Positions 42,314 through 50,740 of a DNA stretch of 64,000 nucleotides are shown one piece after another (within the stretch, counting starts at the first letter, position 1; every line of letters begins with the position of its first letter). The translations under genes were made by a program, and so were the position numbers. The notes beneath the pieces were generated by a model that saw only the letters and a list, made by a program, of their open reading frames with translations, made no database searches and had not been told where the DNA came from. The DNA is from Eubacterium sp. Its GTDB lineage: Bacteria > Bacillota > Clostridia > Lachnospirales > Lachnospiraceae. The DNA lies in assembly GCA_017541035.1 (NCBI GenBank), contig JAFXZW010000118.1, positions 1 to 64,000 of the forward strand, given 5' to 3'.

Positions 42314-43387
42314 ATGATACTGAGAGAGAATGCAAAATATGCGGTGGGGTGTCTTACCAGTATGGGGGTACGAATTACACCGGAGAACAGGATGGGCGTA
42401 CAGAACAGCCATCATTTCTACATGCAGGCAACCTCTGCAGAAACAAACGTGTGTAACATCGCTTCCTCCCTGGGCTGTCGTACGTTAGCACTGACCAAAT
42501 TCGTTGAGGGCAGTCCCATAGCCGCCTTCATTCGCTCGGAGCTTCGGGCAAGGAATATCGATTATGAAGGTGTCTCGGTCCCTCAGGGCGGTCCCTGGGG
42601 TTACCGGCACCAGTTTAATATAGCCGATTCCGGCTATGGCCTGCGTGCCGCACGGGTATTCAATGACCGGGCCGGTGAGGTTGGAAGAACTCTGTCAGCT
42701 GAGGATTTCGACACCGAAAGGATCTTCGGAAGGGAAGGAGTCGGTATCTTTCATATCTCCGGTCTCATCGCCGCCATGAGCGAGTCCACTACCCGCTGCT
42801 GCATTACTCTGGCTAGGGAAGCAAAACGTTACGGAAGTCTGGTCTCCTTTGACCTGAATTACCGGGCCAGTTTCTGGCAGGGACGTGAGGCAGAGCTCCG
42901 TTCCGCCTTTCGGGAGATTGCCGAACTTGCGGATATCCTGGTGGGGAATGAGGAAGATTTTCAGCTTTGTCTCGGTTTTCAGGGACCGGAGGCCGGAGGG
43001 AGATCACTTGACAAAAAGATTGAGAACTTCAAACACATGATCACGGAGGTGAAAAGTGCCTATCCGAACGCCTCGGTTTTTGCCACAACCCTTCGGGAAG
43101 TGATCTCCGCAAACAGGAACCTATGGGGAGCCATCATGCTGGCCGGAAATGACTGGTATGTGGAACAGCCCAGAGAGATTGATATCCTGGACCGGATCGG
43201 CGGAGGGGATGCTTTCACCGGCGGTCTCCTTTACGGGATAATACGGAATATGGAGCCCGCAAAATGGCTTCCGTTCGGCTGGGCCTGCGGTGCGCTTGCC
43301 GTGACAAGCCTGAACGATTATGGCGAACCTGCAGATGAAAAACAGGTGTGGGATATCTACGCCGGCAATGCCCGCGTACAACGATAA
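42314..43387 (+). CDS. PfkB-family sugar-acid kinase (KDG kinase or gluconokinase)
   Basis: A 357-residue ribokinase/PfkB kinase. It has the substrate-binding HFYMQATSAETNVCNIASSLGC near residue 35, a VSFDLNYRASFW segment near 177, and the PfkB signature with catalytic Asp in DRIGGGDAFTGGLLYG near 293. It resembles 2-keto-3-deoxygluconate kinases. The operon encodes no mannonate dehydratase and no KDPG aldolase but does encode 6-phosphogluconate dehydrogenase next to it, so phosphorylation of gluconate is a real alternative. It is the first gene after the promoter, with AAAGGAGAAAGG before the start. Confidence 0.85.
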   Translation: MILRENAKYAVGCLTSMGVRITPENRMGVQNSHHFYMQATSAETNVCNIASSLGCRTLALTKFVEGSPIAAFIRSELRARNIDYEGVSVPQGGPWGYRHQFNIADSGYGLRAARVFNDRAGEVGRTLSAEDFDTERIFGREGVGIFHISGLIAAMSESTTRCCITLAREAKRYGSLVSFDLNYRASFWQGREAELRSAFREIAELADILVGNEEDFQLCLGFQGPEAGGRSLDKKIENFKHMITEVKSAYPNASVFATTLREVISANRNLWGAIMLAGNDWYVEQPREIDILDRIGGGDAFTGGLLYGIIRNMEPAKWLPFGWACGALAVTSLNDYGEPADEKQVWDIYAGNARVQR

Positions 43388-43499
43388 GCGGAACAGTAAG
43401 ACCCAGGCAGGTGCAGGCAGACACATGCAGGCGCGGGCAGATAAAGACAGATGCAGAACAATGCCGGCAGGCGCGAACTCAAATGCAAAGAAGGGTACA

Positions 43500-44975
43500 A
43501 TGAAAGACAGGGAGCGAAAGGATATGGAAAGGAAAGCGGATATCGGTATGGTAGGCCTTGCAGTCATGGGATCAAACCTTGCCAGAAACATGGAATCAAA
43601 AGGCTTCACCGTAGCGGTTTATAACAAGGAACCCGAGATGACGGATGCCTTTATATCAAAGGAAAGCGGAAAAAACTTTATCGCAAATTACGATTATCAG
43701 AGTCTTGTTGACAGTATCCGGAAACCAAGGGTCGTCTTTATGATGATCCGCGCCGGCAAACCGGTGGATATGGTCATCGATGAACTTCTTCCCCTGTTGG
43801 AGGATGGCGATATCCTTGTGGACGGCGGGAACTCGAATTATGAGGATACCATAAGGCGTACCGCCTATGTTGAGTCACAGGGAAAGCTTTTTATCGGCAC
43901 CGGCGTCTCCGGCGGAGAAGAGGGGGCCCTTCTCGGTCCCTCCATGATGCCGGGGGGATCCCCTGCGGCATGGGACAGAGTCCGTCCGATATTTTGTTCC
44001 ATTGCAGCGAAGACAGAGGACGGTACACCCTGTTGTGACTGGGTCGGGAAAAATGGAGCAGGTCATTTTGTCAAAATGGTCCACAACGGCATCGAATACG
44101 GTGATATGGAGCTGATCTGTGAAGCATACCAGCTAATGCGTTCACTGCTGGGGCTCTCCCACGATGAGATGAGCGAAATCTTCCGGTCCTGGAACCGTAC
44201 CGAGCTGGATTCCTACCTGATCCGGATCACCGGTGATATCCTGGGCTTTCAGGATACGGACGGGGAACCTCTGGTGGAGAAGATCCTGGATACGGCCGGG
44301 CAGAAGGGAACAGGAAAATGGACCGGTATCTCGGCCCTGAACGAAGGGATCCCGCTGACACTGATCAGTGAGGCCGTATTCGCGCGCTGTCTCTCTGCCA
44401 TGAAGGAGGAACGCGTCAGAGCCTCCGCTCTTTATAACAGAAATATCCCCGAATATACAGGGGACAGAACTGCCCTGATTGAAGATATCCGCAAGGCACT
44501 CTATGCCAGCAAGATCATTTCCTATACACAGGGATTTACACTGATGCGGTCTGCTGCCGGAACCTACGGATGGAACCTGAATTATGGCGGCATCGCCATG
44601 TTGTGGAGAGGCGGGTGCATCATCCGATCCGCCTTCCTGGAGAAGATCCGTGATGCTTATGCTGCGGACCCGGAGCTTCCAAACCTCCTTACGGACCCGT
44701 ATTTCCATGAAGAAATGGAGAAGCTGATCCCGTCCTTCCGGAGAGTCTGTGCGGTAGCTGTGACCCATGGTGTGCCGGTCCCGGCCTTCACCTCCGCTCT
44801 CAGCTATTTTGACGGATATACGACAGAGCGGCTTCCTGCAAATCTCCTGCAGGCCCAAAGAGATTACTTCGGAGCCCACACCTATGAAAGGGTGGATGCG
44901 GAGCGGGGAACCTTCTTCCATACCAACTGGACGGGGCACGGCGGAGACGTTTCTGCCGGCACCTATAACGCATAG
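43500..44975 (+). CDS. gnd: 6-phosphogluconate dehydrogenase (decarboxylating)
   Basis: About 491 residues, the long dimeric form. It has the NADP-binding GMVGLAVMGSNLARNMESKGF at about 17-37, the GTGVSGGEEGALLGPSMMPGG substrate loop near 140, HFVKMVHNGIEYGDMELICEAY (catalytic Lys and His) near 193-214, and the C-terminal LLQAQRDYFGAHTYERVD tail near 455. It converts 6-phosphogluconate to ribulose 5-phosphate, CO2 and NADPH. The start at 43500 follows AAGGG. The open frame extends back into the kinase gene, but that part is repetitive and lacks a start signal. Its presence inside a uronate operon is unusual. Confidence 0.92.
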   Translation: MKDRERKDMERKADIGMVGLAVMGSNLARNMESKGFTVAVYNKEPEMTDAFISKESGKNFIANYDYQSLVDSIRKPRVVFMMIRAGKPVDMVIDELLPLLEDGDILVDGGNSNYEDTIRRTAYVESQGKLFIGTGVSGGEEGALLGPSMMPGGSPAAWDRVRPIFCSIAAKTEDGTPCCDWVGKNGAGHFVKMVHNGIEYGDMELICEAYQLMRSLLGLSHDEMSEIFRSWNRTELDSYLIRITGDILGFQDTDGEPLVEKILDTAGQKGTGKWTGISALNEGIPLTLISEAVFARCLSAMKEERVRASALYNRNIPEYTGDRTALIEDIRKALYASKIISYTQGFTLMRSAAGTYGWNLNYGGIAMLWRGGCIIRSAFLEKIRDAYAADPELPNLLTDPYFHEEMEKLIPSFRRVCAVAVTHGVPVPAFTSALSYFDGYTTERLPANLLQAQRDYFGAHTYERVDAERGTFFHTNWTGHGGDVSAGTYNA

Positions 44976-44990
44976 AGAGAAGGCGAATAC

Positions 44991-45049
44991 GAAGGGGCAC
45001 CTCGGGAAAGGGATACGATGGGACACCTCGGGAAAGGGATATGAAGGGA
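44991..45049. repeat. 26-nt tandem repeat between gnd and the SDR gene
   Basis: Two 26-nt units with the shared core CACCTCGGGAAAGGGATA (44991-45016 and 45017-45042) and a partial GAAGGGA. The last partial unit supplies the ribosome binding site of the SDR gene, so each unit carries an AAGGGA-like sequence. Confidence 0.8.
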
Positions 45050-45056
45050 CAGCATC

Positions 45057-45911
45057 ATGATGAAATTACCGGTAAAAATCGATATGAAGGGGAAAGTTGC
45101 AGTCGTCACCGGCGGAACCGGCGTCCTCTGCAGTGAATTCTGCAGGGCTCTTGCCGCATGCGGAGCAATGGTAGCGATCCTTGGACGTTCTCAGGAGAAG
45201 GCAAATACTCTGGAGGAGGAGATCCGGGCGGAGGGAGGCCTTGCAAAGGGCTTTTCCGTAGACGTACTTGATAAGGAAGGGCTCCTGCGTGTGCATGACG
45301 AGATCTGCAATTTGTTCGGCCCCTGTGATCTTCTGATCAACGGTGCCGGTGGAAACCGGCCCGATGCAACCGCTGACGATGAGTTCTTCTCCCTGGATAC
45401 CATGCAGGATCCGGAGAAGAAAAGCTTCTTTGATCTGCCCCGGGAAGCCTTCGAGGGGGTCTTCTCCCTCAACATCCTGGGGACTTTGCTTCCGACACAG
45501 GTATTCGCGGCAGATATGGCGAAGCGGGGATCCGGGTGTATCATCAATATCTCTTCCATGAATGCCTTCACCCCGCTGACGAAGATCCCCGCCTATTCCG
45601 CGGCAAAATCCGGCGTATCGAATCTGACGGAATGGCTGGCGGTGCATTTTGCAAAAAGCGGGATTCGTTGCAATGCCATCGCCCCGGGTTTCTTTCTCAC
45701 AGATCAGAACAGATCACTTCTTTTGCAGGCGGACGGGACACCCACAGCCCGTACCGGGAAGATCCTGGCAGCGACTCCCATGGGACGTTTCGGCGAGCCC
45801 GAAGAACTGGTGGGGGCACTGCTCTTTCTTGCAGACGAGGGCTGCTCCGGCTTCGTGAACGGAGTGGTGCTTCCCGTAGACGGCGGATTCCATGCATATT
45901 CCGGGGTATAA
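45057..45911 (+). CDS. SDR-type D-mannonate oxidoreductase (fructuronate reductase)
   Basis: A 284-residue short-chain dehydrogenase. The cofactor-binding motif TGGTGVLCSEFCRAL lies near residue 19, then INGAGGN near 95, the catalytic Ser in INISSMNAF near 162 and YSAAKSGV (Tyr and Lys) near 180, ending in GFVNGVVLPVDGGFHAYSGV. It is most like the SDR fructuronate reductases of Firmicutes, which convert fructuronate to mannonate. A long insertion after the second strand (TADDEFFSLDTMQDPEKKSFFDL) is typical of that branch. Context supports this: glucuronate isomerase is encoded two genes downstream. It is not the UxuB polyol-dehydrogenase form. Confidence 0.85.
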   Translation: MMKLPVKIDMKGKVAVVTGGTGVLCSEFCRALAACGAMVAILGRSQEKANTLEEEIRAEGGLAKGFSVDVLDKEGLLRVHDEICNLFGPCDLLINGAGGNRPDATADDEFFSLDTMQDPEKKSFFDLPREAFEGVFSLNILGTLLPTQVFAADMAKRGSGCIINISSMNAFTPLTKIPAYSAAKSGVSNLTEWLAVHFAKSGIRCNAIAPGFFLTDQNRSLLLQADGTPTARTGKILAATPMGRFGEPEELVGALLFLADEGCSGFVNGVVLPVDGGFHAYSGV

Positions 45912-45917
45912 GAAAGA

Positions 45918-47204
45918 ATGAAAGATATTACGCTACTCAGTCAAACAGAGCAGGGACTCTCCTCCGAAGAGATCCGCGGGGCACTTCTGGCCTCTCTTAC
46001 GGGCAGGCAGCTCCGGAAGGTTCTGATCGTACCACCGGACTATACCAGAATCCATTCCAACGCTGGTCTGATCACCCAAATGTATTATCACATATTGAGT
46101 GAACAGGGCGTGAAGGTCGATATCCTTCCCGCCCTCGGTACCCACATTCCGGTTTCCGAAGCTCAGCGGTCCATGATGTTCGGAGACATCCCGGCAGATC
46201 ATTTTTATGTCCACGACTGGCGGAAGGATGTCGTAAAGATCGGTGAGATCCCGGCGGATTTTATATCCGGGATCACCGACGGCCTTTGGAACACCGGCGT
46301 TACAGTAGAGGTGAACCGGCGCATCATGGATCCGGAATATGACCTGATCCTCTCCCCGGGGCAGGTGGTTCCCCACGAAGTGATCGGCATGTCGAACCAT
46401 GCAAAGAATATCTTCGTTGGAGTGGGAGGAGCGGAAATGATCAATCATTCCCATATGATCGGTGCAGTCTATGGAATGGAACGAATGATGGGAAGAGATC
46501 ACACTCCGGTCCGAAAGATATTTGATTATGCTGTGGAACATTTCCTGAAGCAACGGCCGATCCTCTGGATACTGACCGTCACTACGGTAGCCGAAGGTAA
46601 AACCCGGACCCACGGGCTGTTCATCGGAGAAGGCCGGGAATGCCTTACAAAAGCTGTGAAGCTGGCGCAGGAGAAGAATATCAACTTCACGGACCATGCG
46701 GTAGAAAAATGTGTCGTCTACCTTGATCCTTCGGAATACCAGAGCACCTGGCTGGGAAATAAAGGGATTTACAGAACCCGAATGATGATGGCGGATGGCG
46801 GGGAGCTGATCCTCCTTGGTCCCGGGATCCGGCAATTCGGTGAGGATACGGAATGTGACCGGTTGATCCGGAAATACGGCTACCGGGGACGCGATGCCAT
46901 ACTGAAAGCCTTTCATAACCCGGAGAATGAAGATCTCCGGGCAAATATGAGCGCTGCTGCCCATCTGATCCACGGCTCAGCCGACGGACGTTTCACCGTA
47001 ACCTACGGGGTCCGGGAGATCTCCGGGCAGGAGATACAAGGTGTGGGCTTCCGATCTTTACCCTATGAGGAACTGGTCCGGAGCTATGATCCAGAACGTC
47101 TGAAACCCGGATTCAATACGGTAAATGGGGAAACCATCTTCTATATCCCGAATCCCGCCCTGGGGCTCTGGATCGACCGGGAGAGATTTGAACGGGAGAT
47201 CTGA
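45918..47204 (+). CDS. LarA-family racemase/epimerase, probable mannonate C2-epimerase
   Basis: A 428-residue protein of the lactate-racemase (LarA, DUF2088) superfamily, which uses a nickel-pincer nucleotide to racemise 2-hydroxyacids. Visible are PPDYTRIHSNAG near residue 39, the catalytic-type His in ALGTHIPVSEAQ near 73, and the cofactor-binding segment VVPHEVIGMSNHAKNIFVGVGG near 150-172, whose Lys matches the nickel-pincer-linked one. HSHMIG follows. Between a mannonate-forming SDR and glucuronate isomerase, and with gnd in the operon, the best inference is epimerisation of D-mannonate at C2 to D-gluconate. Maturation genes larB, larC and larE are not in this window. Confidence 0.8.
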   Translation: MKDITLLSQTEQGLSSEEIRGALLASLTGRQLRKVLIVPPDYTRIHSNAGLITQMYYHILSEQGVKVDILPALGTHIPVSEAQRSMMFGDIPADHFYVHDWRKDVVKIGEIPADFISGITDGLWNTGVTVEVNRRIMDPEYDLILSPGQVVPHEVIGMSNHAKNIFVGVGGAEMINHSHMIGAVYGMERMMGRDHTPVRKIFDYAVEHFLKQRPILWILTVTTVAEGKTRTHGLFIGEGRECLTKAVKLAQEKNINFTDHAVEKCVVYLDPSEYQSTWLGNKGIYRTRMMMADGGELILLGPGIRQFGEDTECDRLIRKYGYRGRDAILKAFHNPENEDLRANMSAAAHLIHGSADGRFTVTYGVREISGQEIQGVGFRSLPYEELVRSYDPERLKPGFNTVNGETIFYIPNPALGLWIDRERFEREI

Positions 47205-47280
47205 GGTAGATGTCTGAGGAAAATGTCTGAGATAGATGTCTGAGGTAGATGTCTAAGGTAGATGTCTGAGGTAGATGTCT
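47203..47280. repeat. 13-nt tandem repeat, six units, between larA-like and uxaC
   Basis: Six units of GAGGTAGATGTCT with a few changes, at 47203, 47216, 47229, 47242, 47255 and 47268. The first overlaps the larA-like stop. The unit is not a multiple of three but lies between genes. Each unit carries a GAGG and an in-unit ATG, so it could serve as repeated weak ribosome binding sites or change uxaC spacing. Confidence 0.92.
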
Positions 47281-47302
47281 TGGAAAGAGAGGAACAAAAG
47301 AG

Positions 47303-48616
47303 ATGACATGCTTTATGGACCGGGATTTCCTCCTGGATACGGAATTTGCAAGGAAGCTGTATCATGAACATGCCTGTGACCGGCCAATCTTCGATTACCA
47401 CAACCATCTTTCTCCGAAGGATATTGCGGAGCATCGCCGCTTCCGGAACCTGACGGAGCTCTGGCTGGAATCCGACCATTACAAATGGCGCGCCATGAGG
47501 GCCCTGAATGTGGATGAGCGCTATATCACCGGGGACGCCGAACCCTATGAGAAATTTGCTGCCTGGGCCGGAGTCCTTCCGCGTCTGGTCGGAAATGCGC
47601 TCTACTACTGGACCCACCTGGAGCTTCAGCGGTATTTTGGTATCGATATGCTACTGGGGCCGGATACGGCAGAAACCATCTGGGACATGACAGAAAAAAA
47701 ACTGCAGCAGGACGGTTTCGATACCGTATCTCTGCTGCAGAAAATGAATGTCAGATATCTGTGTACCACGGATGATCCGGCAGATACGCTGGAATGGCAC
47801 CGGAAGATCCGTGAGGATGCCTCCATCCCCTTCCGGGTCTGTCCCTCCTTCCGGCCGGACCGGTATCTGACAGAGCCAGGGGGAGCCGCTGCTGCCGCCC
47901 TCTGCGATCGGTATGGGACCGTCAACCTCGGGGAGGCTCTGGTTCGCGCACTGGACTTCTTCTGTCAGCAGGGGTGTCTCATATCGGATCATGGCTTCTC
48001 GGAATTTCCCTATCTTACTGATCCGGAATGTGCCGGATTGCTCCGTACTCTGGGCAAAGCCTATGCGGATCGCGGGATCGTGATGCAGCTCCATCTCGGA
48101 GCGATACGGAACAACTCTGCCGGACTTTATGCATCCCTCGGACCTGACGCCGGTGGAGACAGCGTGGGGATGACCACGGATCCCTCCGCATTGCGTGCAT
48201 TCTTCCGGGATCTGGAAGCCGAAGGGCAGCTTCCGAAGACCATCCTTTACAACCTGAATCCCGCTGACAACCGGATGCTAGCCACCATGGCAGTGAACTA
48301 TGCTCCAAGGATGCAGTACGGCGCAGCCTGGTGGTTCAACGATATGTTCAGAGGAATCTCTGATCAGCTGGATGAGCTGATGGAAACAGGCGCACTGGCC
48401 GCCTCAGTCGGAATGCTTACCGACTCCCGGAGCTTCACCTCATTTCCGCGGCATGAGTACTTCCGCAGAATTCTGTGCCGCAAGCTCGGAAGGATGGTGG
48501 AAGACGGTCTTCACCCTGCGGATCTCTCCACATTGGGAAGGCTGGTGGAGGATGTCTGCTACGCAAATGCAGAAAGGTTCTTCTGTGACAGAGTGCACCC
48601 ACGAACAACACCTTAA
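47303..48616 (+). CDS. uxaC: Glucuronate (uronate) isomerase
   Basis: A 437-residue amidohydrolase-fold isomerase, slightly shorter than the usual 465-470. It has IFDYHNHLSPKDIAEHRRF (metal-binding His pair) near residue 32, YLCTTDDPADTLEWH near 150, MQLHLGAIRNN near 260 and ASVGMLTDSRSFTSFPRHEYFRRILC near 370. It converts D-glucuronate to D-fructuronate, and galacturonate to tagaturonate. It is the last gene of the operon although it catalyses the first step. A repeat-filled gap of 98 nt separates it from the larA-like gene. Confidence 0.93.
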   Translation: MTCFMDRDFLLDTEFARKLYHEHACDRPIFDYHNHLSPKDIAEHRRFRNLTELWLESDHYKWRAMRALNVDERYITGDAEPYEKFAAWAGVLPRLVGNALYYWTHLELQRYFGIDMLLGPDTAETIWDMTEKKLQQDGFDTVSLLQKMNVRYLCTTDDPADTLEWHRKIREDASIPFRVCPSFRPDRYLTEPGGAAAAALCDRYGTVNLGEALVRALDFFCQQGCLISDHGFSEFPYLTDPECAGLLRTLGKAYADRGIVMQLHLGAIRNNSAGLYASLGPDAGGDSVGMTTDPSALRAFFRDLEAEGQLPKTILYNLNPADNRMLATMAVNYAPRMQYGAAWWFNDMFRGISDQLDELMETGALAASVGMLTDSRSFTSFPRHEYFRRILCRKLGRMVEDGLHPADLSTLGRLVEDVCYANAERFFCDRVHPRTTP

Positions 48617-48619
48617 ACA

Positions 48620-48646
48620 TAAGGGAGACCTTTTCGGTCTCCCTTA
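48620..48646 (+). terminator. Hairpin after uxaC
   Basis: TAAGGGAGACC (48620-48630) pairs with GGTCTCCCTTA (48636-48646) around TTTTC. There is no U-tract after it, so termination strength is uncertain. Confidence 0.6.
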
Positions 48647-48895
48647 ATCGGATTTCAGATCATGAAAGCCCCGGTCCGTGTCCCGGCGCATGATGTGCTC
48701 CGGCATTATTCCGGGCTGCATTGTTATTTTGCGCTCCGTTATGATTCTGGGCGGCAAGGTTGTTCTGCTGTGCATATAACAAAAGCGCAACAGAGAATAT
48801 TTTTTCACGCACTCTTTTTTCCTCATAAGGTGCAAATGAAAAACCGCACTACTCCATAAAGAAGCAATGCGGATTTTCTGCACGTATATTATGAT
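48647..48895. other. Intergenic stretch without a convincing gene
   Basis: Short frames on both strands lack ribosome binding sites and recognisable protein features. I see no RNA gene. It separates the convergent uronate operon and the VWA gene. Confidence 0.6.
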
Positions 48896-48925
48896 GCCGG
48901 GGACAAAAGGTATTTTGCCCCCGGC
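48896..48925 (-). terminator. Terminator hairpin of the VWA gene
   Basis: GCCGGGGGCAAAA (48925-48913 on the minus strand) pairs over 13 bp with TTTTGTCCCCGGC (48908-48896). It lies 55 nt past the stop of the VWA gene, after the structured repeat. Confidence 0.75.
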
Positions 48926-48933
48926 TGATGATT

Positions 48934-48967
48934 CGCAGCACGCACACTACGTGCGCAATGTGCTGCG
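48934..48967. repeat. Structured repeat, copy 2 (complete)
   Basis: CGCAGCAC (48934-48941) pairs with GTGCTGCG (48960-48967), and the inner GCAC pairs with GTGC around ACTAC. It is nearly identical to the sequence at the left edge of the window. Both copies lie 3' of minus-strand genes for envelope proteins. Confidence 0.75.
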
Positions 48968-48980
48968 AGTACACTCCAAA

Positions 48981-50630
48981 TTACAGCTGGCTGTTGAACA
49001 GACTCTTCAGTTTGTAAATGATATCATCCGAATCCGCATTGATGCTTGCGGCTTCATTGATATTCGCCACCTGCTGCAGCTCAGACTTGTCTGCTTCGTC
49101 CCCGTAGCTGATGGTATAGATTGGAATGGTAGATTCCTTGATCGCGCCTTCAATATCCGAGATCTTATAGATACCGTTGGCATGTCCGTCACTCAGCAGG
49201 ATGATCATGCATTTTGCATCCGGATGATCCTTCTTCGCATCCTCGATCATACGGGCCGCGATCACCAGTGCCTCATAGGAATAGGTGTTGCCGTTGGCAT
49301 AGAGCGAATTCACTGCGCCCTGGAAATACGACCTCTGTGTCAAATCAAACTTCTCAATGGGCAGTTCGATGGTAACCTTGCTGTTATAGCTCACAAAACC
49401 GATATAATTATTGTCGTTAATATAAGCTATGCCATTGGTAAGAGAACTCTTCAGCTGGTTCATGGGCTCACCGTTCATGGAACCGGAGCAGTCAGCCACA
49501 AAGACCGCGATGATGTCCTTGCCGTTATCCTTTTCCTTCTTGTAGGTGATCAATGCCTGAGTCACCTCCGCACCGGAAAAATCCAATGAAGTGGAATAAT
49601 CTTCATTTGCATTAAAGCCCTTCTCCGTAGCGATCTTCTGCATCTCGGGACTGAGACAGTAATCCACGATCATCCGTGTGGCATCCTGCTCATCCTGTGT
49701 CATGGACGATTTGTTGCAGATATACGCCGGATTGTCATGACGAACTCCGAAGGGGATAAAATCGTAGATCGATGTCAGGTTCTTATCATGAATGTATGCC
49801 TGATATTCCGTCAGCATTCCATCCAGACGGCCGTTCGAAGCACTGTCCCGCATCTGCTGAGTGGTGTATGCAACATAAGGGATATTCGCGTTGAATTTCG
49901 TGAAATTCTCGGTACCGCCTTCCAGCAAAGTCAGCAGCAGGTTCAGTCCCGTGGCACTTGTCTGAGGATTCGTATATCCCACATTGATCTGACCATCCTG
50001 CACTGCCTTGATCACGGAATCAAAATCGGAGTAAGCTCCCTTCTTCACAAGGATCCCGGCGGTATTGCCTACCATGCGGGACTCATAAAGCTCCAAATGT
50101 CCGCCGGATGCTATGGCATATTCGCCGAAAAGCGTATTACTCGGAGAGTAGAGATCCGGCACATATTTATTGGAAATGATATAGTCCGCCGCCGTTCCCG
50201 ACGGAACAGAACGAACACTGAAGGATACGGTCCTGCCGTTCGGCAGCGTGTGTCCTTCTTTATTGAACTTCGTGGCAACATCCACCAGCCAGGAATCATC
50301 GCCGGATCCGGCCTTTTCGCCGGAGGTGAAGATCTCGATATTCACCTCGGCACGTCCTTCCACCGCCAGAGGATATTTGCTGATCTCCGGAAGTTCATCG
50401 TACAGATTGTTGTTATCAAAGGTCACAACGCCCTTGGTAGGAACTGCCTTATTCACATTTACACTTTTTTCCAGTTGTTCCAGAGACCTTGCGGAATTCC
50501 CGTCGCCACTTTTGCTGCTGCCGGATTCCTCTTTCTTCGCCTTTCCGGCGATTACTCCGATCAGGACTCCCAGCATGGCGATCACAAGAATCACACCGAT
50601 GATCACCATGGTTTTTGATTTTTTATCCAT
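48981..50630 (-). CDS. Membrane-anchored substrate-binding plus VWA-domain protein
   Basis: About 549 residues from the start at 50630, where AGGAGG lies upstream. An N-terminal helix (about 8-28) anchors the protein. Residues about 85-370 look like a periplasmic binding fold (NIEIFTSGEKAGSGDD, TSATGLNLLLTLLEGG, QDEQDATRMIVDYCLSPEMQ). The C-terminal 190 residues are a von Willebrand A domain with a complete MIDAS start, VADCSGSMNGEP (DxSxS), and ILLSDGHANG. Such proteins bind a partner through a metal ion. It is the last gene of a minus-strand set whose previous gene is XpaC-like. Substrate and partner are unknown. Confidence 0.88.
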   Translation of the reverse strand: MDKKSKTMVIIGVILVIAMLGVLIGVIAGKAKKEESGSSKSGDGNSARSLEQLEKSVNVNKAVPTKGVVTFDNNNLYDELPEISKYPLAVEGRAEVNIEIFTSGEKAGSGDDSWLVDVATKFNKEGHTLPNGRTVSFSVRSVPSGTAADYIISNKYVPDLYSPSNTLFGEYAIASGGHLELYESRMVGNTAGILVKKGAYSDFDSVIKAVQDGQINVGYTNPQTSATGLNLLLTLLEGGTENFTKFNANIPYVAYTTQQMRDSASNGRLDGMLTEYQAYIHDKNLTSIYDFIPFGVRHDNPAYICNKSSMTQDEQDATRMIVDYCLSPEMQKIATEKGFNANEDYSTSLDFSGAEVTQALITYKKEKDNGKDIIAVFVADCSGSMNGEPMNQLKSSLTNGIAYINDNNYIGFVSYNSKVTIELPIEKFDLTQRSYFQGAVNSLYANGNTYSYEALVIAARMIEDAKKDHPDAKCMIILLSDGHANGIYKISDIEGAIKESTIPIYTISYGDEADKSELQQVANINEAASINADSDDIIYKLKSLFNSQL

Positions 50631-50740
50631 GTCTGCCTCCTGTAATGAAATGTACCTGTTCATGTACTCTTCAATTCGATCATGGCCCTTCCGTACTTCG
50701 TGCGTCAGTCGTACCTTCGGTGCTTCCGTTCGTGATGAAT

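Noticed and set aside
43320..43499. N-terminal extension of 6-phosphogluconate dehydrogenase
   Set aside because: It overlaps the kinase gene and repetitive spacer, and the family start is at or just after 43500.
48644..48883. Short open frames on both strands between uxaC and the VWA gene
   Set aside because: They have no ribosome binding site and implausible protein composition, and the region carries terminator hairpins.
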